This document shows positions 1 through 5,408 of a stretch of 6,264 bases of DNA, in pieces. The stretch spans positions 1 to 6,264 of the forward strand of contig JAAWDC010000111.1 of assembly GCA_022793565.1 (NCBI GenBank). Reading direction: 5' to 3'. Both the position numbers and the translations under genes were made by a program. Positions within the stretch are counted from its first letter, which is position 1. Every line of letters begins with the position of its first letter. The notes beneath the pieces are model-generated. The model saw nothing but the letters and a program-made list of their open reading frames with translations, was not told the DNA's origin and searched no databases. Source of the DNA: Bacilli bacterium (GTDB taxonomy: Bacteria; Bacillota_I; Bacilli_A; RF39; UBA660).

Positions 1-893
1 CAACAGCTAGACCATTTAAAGCACATCATAATGCATTAGACTTAGATGTTTATTTAAGAATTGCTCCTGAAACTTACTTAAAAAGAGCAGTTGTTGGTGG
101 TATTCCTAAGGTATATGAAGTGGCTCGTTGTTTTAGAAATGAAGGAATGGATGCTTCTCATCTACAAGATTTTACAATGGTAGAAGGATATCAAGCTTAC
201 TATAACTATGAGGATAATATGAAGTTAATTCAGCATATGCTTCAAACAATTATTATGAATATTTTTGGAACATTGAAAATTACTTTTGGTGACAAAGAAA
301 TTGATATGAGTGGAGATTGGGGAAGAGTTTCTTTCCGAGAACTTTTAATTAAGTATGCGAATATTGATATCGATATTTATAATACGAAAGAGAAACTTCT
401 TACAAAAATTTTAGAAGAGAAAATTGAAGTTGAAAGTGAGACTCCTCTTGAAAATCTAGGGTTTGGAAATTTAGTTGATGTTTTATATAAAAAGGTGGCT
501 CGTCCACATATGTTAGGACCTGTTTATTTAACAGAGCATCCAACTAGTTTATCTCCACTTGCTAGAAGTAATGACGATCGTCCAGAAATTAGTGATCGAT
601 TCCAATTAGTTATTAATGGTGCAGAGATTGTTAATGGATACTCAGAACTTGTTGATCCACAAGAGCAAGAACGTCGTCTTTTAGAGCAAGCTAGTTTAAA
701 GGCTGCAGGGGATGAAGAGGCAATGGATATGGATTACGATTATATTGGTGCGATGGAATACGGAATGCCTCCAATTTCTGGTTGGGGTATGGGAATTGAC
801 CGTATTGTTCAATTGCTTACTGGTAGTGAGAGTATTCGTGATGTTGTTATGTTTCCTTTAATGAGACCTCTTTCTGATGATAAGAGTGAGTAG
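1..893 (+). CDS. lysS: Lysyl-tRNA synthetase, class II (3' part, 5' end outside window)
   Basis: This enzyme charges tRNA-Lys with lysine in the cytoplasm. The reading frame is open from base 3, and 296 residues are visible before the TAG stop. Bacterial LysRS is usually about 490-500 residues, so roughly 200 N-terminal residues, including the OB-fold anticodon-binding domain, lie off the window. The visible part is the class II catalytic core. It starts with ARPFKAHHNALD and YLRIAPETYLKR, which are typical of LysRS. Motif 2 (FRNEG, bases 132-146) is followed by SHLQDFTMVEGY, where most bacterial LysRS have RHNPEFTM. Motif 3 (GMGIDR, bases 786-803) is followed by SIRDVVMFPLMRP near the C terminus. 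The stretch LARSNDDRPEISDRFQLVINGAE also fits LysRS rather than AspRS or AsnRS. The short tail LSDDKSE is unremarkable. A strong terminator follows, so it probably ends its transcript. The identification is firm; the exact LysRS subgroup is inferred. Confidence 0.97.
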   Translation, partial: TARPFKAHHNALDLDVYLRIAPETYLKRAVVGGIPKVYEVARCFRNEGMDASHLQDFTMVEGYQAYYNYEDNMKLIQHMLQTIIMNIFGTLKITFGDKEIDMSGDWGRVSFRELLIKYANIDIDIYNTKEKLLTKILEEKIEVESETPLENLGFGNLVDVLYKKVARPHMLGPVYLTEHPTSLSPLARSNDDRPEISDRFQLVINGAEIVNGYSELVDPQEQERRLLEQASLKAAGDEEAMDMDYDYIGAMEYGMPPISGWGMGIDRIVQLLTGSESIRDVVMFPLMRPLSDDKSE

Positions 894-926
894 GGAATAA
901 AGATAGATTTTTAATGATCAATTATG

Positions 927-960
927 AAAAAGAGATTTTTTCAATCTCTTTTTTCATTTT
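927..960 (+). terminator. Rho-independent terminator of lysS
   Basis: An 11-bp perfect stem (bases 927-937 pairing with 943-953, AAAAAGAGATT with AATCTCTTTTT) encloses a 5-base loop, and the 3' arm runs into a T-rich tract. It begins 33 bases after the lysS stop. It lies inside the longest possible open frame of the downstream membrane protein, which is one reason for rejecting that upstream start. Confidence 0.87.
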
Positions 961-1005
961 CTTTTATTTACTTAGGAAATTTCACGAAACTTTCATTTAA
1001 AGATA

Positions 1006-1033
1006 TTGATTTTACAATAAATGTTGATATAAT
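1006..1033 (+). promoter_or_regulatory. Sigma-A-type promoter of the transporter gene
   Basis: A -35 TTGATT (1006-1011) is separated by 16 bases from a perfect -10 TATAAT (1028-1033), which is also preceded by the extended -10 TG at 1025-1026. The predicted transcript would start near 1040, leaving a leader of about 12 bases that begins next to the ribosome binding site. This fits a start at 1053 and rules out an upstream start on this transcript. Confidence 0.75.
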
Positions 1034-1040
1034 TAATAAT

Positions 1041-1046
1041 GGGAGG
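1041..1046 (+). promoter_or_regulatory. Ribosome binding site that fixes the transporter start
   Basis: GGGAGG lies 6 bases before the ATG at 1053. The alternative in-frame ATG at 924 has no comparable site, lies next to the lysS terminator hairpin and is upstream of the promoter. The 1053 start is therefore preferred. Confidence 0.8.
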
Positions 1047-1052
1047 TTTAAT

Positions 1053-2681
1053 ATGAAGAAACACAATATTTTAAAGGTTGTTCTTCTTTCTATTGTTGTA
1101 GTTGCATTATGTAGTTGGATTTTTCCTGGTGCACAATTTCAAGATGTATTAATTGAAAGAGACCGCATGCAAGCAGGATTATTTGATTTGTTTGCTTATC
1201 CGATGGTATCATTACAATACTTTGGATCAATAGCATTGTATGTACTAGTTTGTGGTGTGTTTTATGGAGTTGCATATCGCATTCCAGCATATCGTCAATT
1301 AATACAACGAATTGTGGATGGATTCCAAGGTATGGAGCAATTCTTTTTGGGAGTTGCGATTATCGTAATTGCTACTATTGTATCAGTTTCTGGAATTTCA
1401 GTTCCAATCATTTTTGTTTTTCCATTTGTGATTGATGTTGTTCTGAAAATGGGATACAATCGTTTGGTTGCGGCAACAGTAACAGTTGGTTCTACAATCG
1501 CAGGTATTGCAGGAACTACACTTGGTGTATTGACTACAGGGTTTATGAATCAAACTTTACAAATCACTTCATTTGATGAGATGATTTCAAAAGTTGTGAT
1601 ACTAGTTATCTTTGTTGTTCTACTAATTGCACAAGTTGTATTATATGGAAAGAAGACAAGAAACGTAGTAGAGGCATCTAATGATCAATCATCTACAATT
1701 GAAGAGAAGAAATCTGAAGAGGAAGAAATGAAAGTAGTATCTAAGAGTTCTAAAGATGAGAAATCTTCTAGTAAGACAAGCTCTAAAAGAGGGCGCAAAC
1801 CATCTTCTGATAAAGCTTCTAAAGAAGCAAAAAAGTCTGATACTAAATCTAAATCTACTTCAAAGAGAGGAAGACCTTCAAAAAATAGTGCAGCTATGGC
1901 AAAAGATAGTTCTGAAGTGTTGGTAGTTCCAACGAAAAAAGAGAAAGAGGCTAATAGTTGGCCACTTGTAATTATCTTTGATCTAGTAGTATTTATTTTA
2001 GCTATTTCTGTGTTTGATTGGTTCGGTTTATTCGAAATCACTTGGTTTAAAGACGCTACAGAAGCTGTTATGACTTATGAGATTGGTGGATTCCCAATTT
2101 TTGGAAAAATTTTGGGAGAATTAAGTGAATTCGGTAATTGGAATATAAGTATAGAAATACCTGCACTTATTATGATGGCTACTTGTGTTTTAGCACTTGT
2201 TTATCGAGTTAAATGGGATACTTTTATTGAAGGTGCCTATGATGGTTTCAAAAGGGCAATAAGACCTGCTGTTATAATGTTACTTACATATGTTGTGTTA
2301 GTAGTTGTTACTTATCATTCATTCCAGTTATCAATCATAAAGTTCTTCCTTGATTTGACTTCTGGAATTAACGTTGTAACGATGACACTAGTAGGTTTGC
2401 TTTCATCAGTATTTAATATTGAATTATCTTATGTAACGCAGAATGTTGTACCATATATTCAAACTGTAATTACAGATAGTAAATTGTATCCATTATTGGG
2501 TGTTATCTTCCAATCAACATATGCTTTGGTTTTATTGATTGCACCAACAAGTTTTATCTTAATGGGTACACTTGAATACTTAGGTATTTCATATAAACAA
2601 TGGGTTAAATATATTTGGAAGTTATTTTTATGTTTACTTGCTATTTTAGTTGTTATTTTCTTAATTGTTTTAGCAATCTAA
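1053..2681 (+). CDS. YfcC/DcuC-like membrane transporter with AT-hook-like central loop
   Basis: This is a 542-residue inner-membrane protein, probably a secondary transporter of the ion-transporter superfamily (YfcC / C4-dicarboxylate carrier-like). The substrate cannot be told from the sequence. It has two hydrophobic halves. Approximate segments are 5-24, 54-75, 97-133 (long, possibly two), a Gly/Thr-rich stretch 138-163 (GSTIAGIAGTTLG) and 178-198, then 303-321, 367-385, 404-423, 427-452, 480-506 and 520-541. The C-terminal pattern APTSFILMG then YLGISYKQWVKYIWKL resembles the conserved end of YfcC-type carriers. FIEGAYDGFKRAIRP at 391-405 resembles the cytoplasmic segment of these carriers. 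Between the halves, residues 200-302 form a Ser/Lys-rich low-complexity loop. It begins acidic (EEKKSEEEE) and then becomes strongly basic, with KRGRKP at 245-250 and KRGRPSK at 271-277. Its charge suggests a cytoplasmic side, but the topology is uncertain. The gene has its own promoter and terminator and appears monocistronic. An in-frame ATG 43 codons upstream is rejected. The membrane transporter call is firm; the family is probable. Confidence 0.82.
   Translation: MKKHNILKVVLLSIVVVALCSWIFPGAQFQDVLIERDRMQAGLFDLFAYPMVSLQYFGSIALYVLVCGVFYGVAYRIPAYRQLIQRIVDGFQGMEQFFLGVAIIVIATIVSVSGISVPIIFVFPFVIDVVLKMGYNRLVAATVTVGSTIAGIAGTTLGVLTTGFMNQTLQITSFDEMISKVVILVIFVVLLIAQVVLYGKKTRNVVEASNDQSSTIEEKKSEEEEMKVVSKSSKDEKSSSKTSSKRGRKPSSDKASKEAKKSDTKSKSTSKRGRPSKNSAAMAKDSSEVLVVPTKKEKEANSWPLVIIFDLVVFILAISVFDWFGLFEITWFKDATEAVMTYEIGGFPIFGKILGELSEFGNWNISIEIPALIMMATCVLALVYRVKWDTFIEGAYDGFKRAIRPAVIMLLTYVVLVVVTYHSFQLSIIKFFLDLTSGINVVTMTLVGLLSSVFNIELSYVTQNVVPYIQTVITDSKLYPLLGVIFQSTYALVLLIAPTSFILMGTLEYLGISYKQWVKYIWKLFLCLLAILVVIFLIVLAI
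1650..1958 (+). other. Low-complexity loop with two AT-hook-like motifs
   Basis: This codes residues 200-302 of the transporter. The composition switches from hydrophobic to Ser/Lys/Glu-rich, and no membrane segment is possible here. KRGRKP (bases 1785-1802) and KRGRPSK (bases 1863-1883) match the RGR(P) core of AT-hooks, which bind the minor groove of AT-rich DNA in known families. They are separated by 20 residues of Ser, Lys and Asp. Whether the loop binds DNA is unknown. It could instead be a flexible linker or a contact for acidic lipids or RNA. Confidence 0.6.
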
Positions 2682-2702
2682 AAATATTAGGTAGAAATTT
2701 TC

Positions 2703-2735
2703 AAAAGGATAGAGTTTTCTCTATCTTTTTTATTT
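2703..2735 (+). terminator. Rho-independent terminator of the transporter gene
   Basis: A 12-bp stem with one G-T pair (2703-2714 with 2719-2730, core GATAGAG/CTCTATC) and a TTTT loop runs into a T tract. It starts 22 bases after the TAA stop. This separates the transporter transcript from clpC. Confidence 0.87.
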
Positions 2736-2846
2736 GAGATATTTTATTTTAGTATTCGATAGGAAAGACTATTTTCAGTTTTCGGTGTTTAAAAAAGTTC
2801 TAAATTTAACATAATAAGCATAGATTAAGAAATAGGAGGGATTGTT
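2736..2846 (+). promoter_or_regulatory. Leader region of clpC, promoter not resolved
   Basis: After the upstream terminator, clpC must have its own promoter in this AT-rich stretch. CATAAT at 2810-2815 is the best -10 candidate, but no convincing -35 lies 16-18 bases upstream of it. No CtsR heptad repeat (GGTCAAA type) and no CIRCE inverted repeat was recognised. The ribosome binding site AGGAGGG (2834-2840) lies 6 bases before the ATG and is strong. Confidence 0.4.
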
Positions 2847-5147
2847 ATGTTTTCAAAATTTAGTGAAGAAGCACAGAAGGTATTACTAGGAGCTAAGAGA
2901 GAGATGAAAGCTTTAAAGCATCCTTATGTAGGCAGTGAGCATTTGGTTTTATCTATTTTAAAAAATAATCCTGATTTGAAAAAAAAGTTGGGGGATTTTC
3001 ATATTACATATGATTCTTTCTATCAACAAATTATAGAACAGATTGGTATGGGTAAAGAGGAAAATGAATGGTTTTTGTTTACTCCTCTTTTAAAGCGCGT
3101 TATAGAGACGGCAATTTTATTTGCTAAAGAAGCTAATAATGGAGAGGTTACTAGTGATCAATTGTTTTTGGCTATATTAGAAGAAGGAGAAGGAGTTGCT
3201 GTTCGTATTTTTAGTCAGATGAATGTTGATATTACGGAACTTCAAGAGTACTTTTCTAATAAGATGATTATTCGAAAGAAGAAAGGAGGAAAGAAGTTGA
3301 TAATTGAGGAATTTGGTGTTGATTTAACCAAAGAGGCAACGATGAATCGATTAGATCCAGTGATTGGTAGGGAGGATGAGCTTACAAGACTTATGGAAAT
3401 CCTCTGTCGACGTACTAAAAATAACCCTCTGTTAATTGGGGATGCGGGTGTTGGAAAGACGGCAATTGTCGAGGAACTTGCGCGAAGGATTGTAACCAAA
3501 GATGTTCCCGAGAAATTAGTAGGTAAAAGAATCCTTTCAGTTTCTATTGCATCTTTAGTAGCAGGTACTAAATATCGTGGAGAGTTCGAAGAGCGAATTA
3601 CAAAGATGTTAAGTGAAATAGAGAAGGATGATACAATTCTTTTATTCATTGATGAAATTCATACATTGATGGGAGCAGGAGGAGCAGAAGGAGCAATTGA
3701 TGCAGCTAATATTTTTAAGCCTGCTTTGGCTCGAGGAAATCTTCATTTAATTGGGGCTACTACTACTGAGGAATATAAACAGTCGATTGAAAAAGATAAG
3801 GCTATTGACCGTAGATTTCAATGTGTGTTTGTAGAAGAACCAACTGATGAGACGGTATATCAGATCTTAACGAAACTTAGACCTTTATATGAACAATATC
3901 ATCAAGTTCAAGTATCAGATTCTATTTTGAAGAGTATTATTTCTCTTACGAATCGTTATGTAAATTTTAGAAAGCAACCAGATAAATCCCTTGATATTTT
4001 AGATGAAGTCTGTGCGAGAGTTTCTCTCTCTAAGAATAGAAGAGGTGTTTGTCTTGAGAATTATAAAGAACAATTATCTGAGACACTAAAGCAAAAGAAT
4101 AAATATATTATAGGACAAAAATTTCATGAGGCTTCACAGTTAAAAACAAAGGAGAAAGAATTGATTAGTAAAATTAATTCTTTAGAACTTGGAATTAGAT
4201 CTCGAGTACATCCAAGGGTTGTTAAGTTAGAAGATGTCTCTAAGGTAATCAGTCGCAAAACAAAAATTCCAGTTTATGAGATTCAACATTCTCAAGGACA
4301 ATTTTTTGAGCGTTTAGAAAAGAATTTAAAAGATACTGTGAAAGGGCAAGATTCTGCGATTGATCAGTTATTAAAAGTCACGAAACGTATTCAACTTGGA
4401 TTTCATGATCATAACCGTCCACCTTCTTTTCTTTTTGTCGGTCCAACAGGAGTGGGGAAAACATTACTTGCTGAAAAATATAGTAATGCTTTATTCGGAA
4501 AGAATCATTTTATTCGATTTGATATGAGTGAATATGCAGATAGTAGTTCCATAAGTAAAATTATAGGATCTAATCCAGGTTATGTTGGATACGATGATTG
4601 TCATAATCGATTAGAAGAAGTACGTAATAATCCGCATGCAGTGATTTTATTCGATGAAATTGAGAAGGCACATCCGAGTGTATTGAATTTATTTTTACAG
4701 ATGCTGGAGGATGGAAAATTAACAGATTCTAAAGGAAATGTTGTGTCTTTTACGCATCATATTATTATCATGACTTCAAATTTAGGTTTTCAAAGGAAAA
4801 ATTTGGGATTTGCGGAAAATGCACAGAGTGTTAAAAATGAAGTTTTGGAATTCTTATCTCCAGAACTAATGAATCGAATTGGGCTAGTAATAGAGTTTTC
4901 TCGTATGGATCAAGAGACGATGCAATCGATTATTAAGAAACAATTCAAAGATGTTCGATCAAAATTTAAAGAGAAAGGGATTTATTTACATTTAGGAAAT
5001 AAAATGGTTTCTCAGGTAGTTGATATGAGTGAGTATTTAGAATTTGGAGCGAGAAAGGTCCGGAAAATTATTGAAGATAAGATTGATTCATATGTAATAG
5101 AGAAAGTGTTGTTGGGAGAAAATCATGTTCGACTTGAGAATCTTTGA
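2847..5147 (+). CDS. clpC: ClpC-type Hsp100 AAA+ unfoldase, ClpP partner
   Basis: This 766-residue protein unfolds substrates with ATP and feeds them to the ClpP protease. It has a double Clp N domain at 1-140 (KFSEEAQKVL, VGSEHLVLSIL, SDQLFLAIL) and a short Lys-rich linker at 143-150. D1 has Walker A GDAGVGKT at 198-205, pore loop GTKYRGEFEER at 240-250, Walker B LLFIDE at 265-270 and the arginine-finger region DRRFQ at 321-325. A UVR-like coiled-coil middle domain lies at about 407-447, as in ClpC and unlike the long ClpB middle domain. D2 has Walker A GPTGVGKT at 532-539, PGYVGYDD at 577-584, Walker B VILFDEIEKAH at 599-609, sensor TSN at 643-645, LMNRIG at 674-679 and sensor-2 GAR at 734-736. 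LGF at 653-655 fits the (L/I/V)-G-(F/L) ClpP-docking tripeptide and sits where B. subtilis ClpC has VGF. The protein is about 44 residues shorter than B. subtilis ClpC, mainly at the linker and C-terminal tail. Oddities include GDAGVGKT for GEPGVGKT, CH for GG after GYDD, and Asp104 where B. subtilis has the phosphoarginine-binding Glu106. No ctsR, mcsA or mcsB precedes it. Confidence 0.95.
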   Translation: MFSKFSEEAQKVLLGAKREMKALKHPYVGSEHLVLSILKNNPDLKKKLGDFHITYDSFYQQIIEQIGMGKEENEWFLFTPLLKRVIETAILFAKEANNGEVTSDQLFLAILEEGEGVAVRIFSQMNVDITELQEYFSNKMIIRKKKGGKKLIIEEFGVDLTKEATMNRLDPVIGREDELTRLMEILCRRTKNNPLLIGDAGVGKTAIVEELARRIVTKDVPEKLVGKRILSVSIASLVAGTKYRGEFEERITKMLSEIEKDDTILLFIDEIHTLMGAGGAEGAIDAANIFKPALARGNLHLIGATTTEEYKQSIEKDKAIDRRFQCVFVEEPTDETVYQILTKLRPLYEQYHQVQVSDSILKSIISLTNRYVNFRKQPDKSLDILDEVCARVSLSKNRRGVCLENYKEQLSETLKQKNKYIIGQKFHEASQLKTKEKELISKINSLELGIRSRVHPRVVKLEDVSKVISRKTKIPVYEIQHSQGQFFERLEKNLKDTVKGQDSAIDQLLKVTKRIQLGFHDHNRPPSFLFVGPTGVGKTLLAEKYSNALFGKNHFIRFDMSEYADSSSISKIIGSNPGYVGYDDCHNRLEEVRNNPHAVILFDEIEKAHPSVLNLFLQMLEDGKLTDSKGNVVSFTHHIIIMTSNLGFQRKNLGFAENAQSVKNEVLEFLSPELMNRIGLVIEFSRMDQETMQSIIKKQFKDVRSKFKEKGIYLHLGNKMVSQVVDMSEYLEFGARKVRKIIEDKIDSYVIEKVLLGENHVRLENL
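3284..3299 (+). promoter_or_regulatory. Possible internal ribosome binding site and TTG start in clpC
   Basis: AGGAGG (3284-3289) lies 7 bases before an in-frame TTG (3297-3299, codon 151). This is ideal spacing for a low-GC Gram-positive gene. Starting here would give a 616-residue protein without the N domain, with the cut at the N-domain/D1 linker. E. coli ClpB is known to make a short form from an internal start at a comparable place. The purines also encode the Lys/Gly linker (KKKGGKK), so coincidence is possible. Confidence 0.35.
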
Positions 5148-5159
5148 TTTTCTTTTTTT
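5117..5159 (+). terminator. Likely intrinsic terminator overlapping the clpC stop
   Basis: There are two alternative stems. A 9-bp perfect stem pairs 5117-5125 (AGAAAATCA) with 5145-5153 (TGATTTTCT). A smaller one pairs 5136-5142 (GAGAATC) with 5146-5152 (GATTTTC, one G-T pair) around a TTT loop. Both run directly into a T7 tract at 5153-5159. The hairpin uses the last codons and the TGA stop of clpC, so coding and termination share bases. It is weaker than the two upstream terminators. Confidence 0.55.
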
Positions 5160-5221
5160 GTATAGACTCATTTTAAATATAAATTCTTTCTTCAAAATTC
5201 TAGATGATTTTAATCAGTATT

Positions 5222-5243
5222 TTATCCACAATTTTGTGGAAAA
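5222..5243. promoter_or_regulatory. Inverted DnaA-box pair / 16-base dyad
   Basis: Bases 5222-5230 read TTATCCACA, the exact DnaA-box consensus. Bases 5235-5243 (TGTGGAAAA) read TTTTCCACA on the other strand, one mismatch from consensus. The two face each other with 4 bases between them and contain the perfect dyad TCCACAATTTTGTGGA (5225-5240). A third, poorer copy (TGTGGATTC, 5293-5301; GAATCCACA on the minus strand) lies 50 bases further on. The dyad is not followed by a T tract, so it is not a terminator. It may be a DnaA binding site upstream of cysS or an operator for another dimeric regulator. Confidence 0.5.
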
Positions 5244-5333
5244 CATCGTAGGAACTTTTTTCTTTAGATTTTAGATATTTTGTTTGAAAAGATGTGGATT
5301 CTTTTTTCCAATATTTTTTTTCATTGGTTCTTG

Positions 5334-5342
5334 TGCTATAAT
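5334..5342 (+). promoter_or_regulatory. Extended -10 promoter of cysS
   Basis: TGCTATAAT combines a perfect TATAAT (5337-5342) with the extended -10 TG. The -35 region (about 5314-5319) is a T run with little match to TTGACA, so the promoter probably relies on the extended -10. Transcription would start near 5349, giving a leader of about 60 bases. That is too short for a T-box. Confidence 0.65.
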
Positions 5343-5408
5343 AAAGGTAACTTTTGGAAAAAACATAATTATTCCATATTTATTTTGTATATTCAAGGAG
5401 GAGGCAAT

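Noticed and set aside
924..1052. N-terminal extension of 43 residues on the transporter, from the ATG at 924
   Set aside because: It lies across the lysS terminator and upstream of the TATAAT promoter, and has no ribosome binding site. The ATG at 1053 has GGGAGG at the right distance and begins a normal first membrane helix.
1685..2041. Antisense open frame of 118 codons opposite the transporter loop
   Set aside because: It is a shadow of the low-complexity Ser/Lys/Glu coding stretch and has no ribosome binding site or recognisable protein features.
2786..2815. Sigma-B-type promoter before clpC
   Set aside because: GTTTAA at 2787-2792 matches a sigma-B -35, but no GGGTAT-like -10 lies 13-15 bases downstream.
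3242..3649. Antisense open frame of 135 codons inside clpC
   Set aside because: It lies opposite conserved D1 AAA+ sequence and has no recognisable domain, so it is a shadow frame.
5145..5163. Mollicute-type code with TGA as Trp
   Set aside because: Reading through the clpC TGA would add only a few Phe/Ser-rich codons before TAG. All genes use TGG for Trp and have no internal TGA, so the standard bacterial code fits.
5148..5408. T-box riboswitch before cysS
   Set aside because: cysS genes of Bacilli can have one, but no T-box core sequence or specifier stem was recognised, and the leader from the likely promoter is only about 60 bases.
5148..5408. Chromosomal replication origin
   Set aside because: Only one perfect and one near-perfect DnaA box plus a weak third are present, with no dnaA or dnaN in the window. 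This is too little to call oriC.
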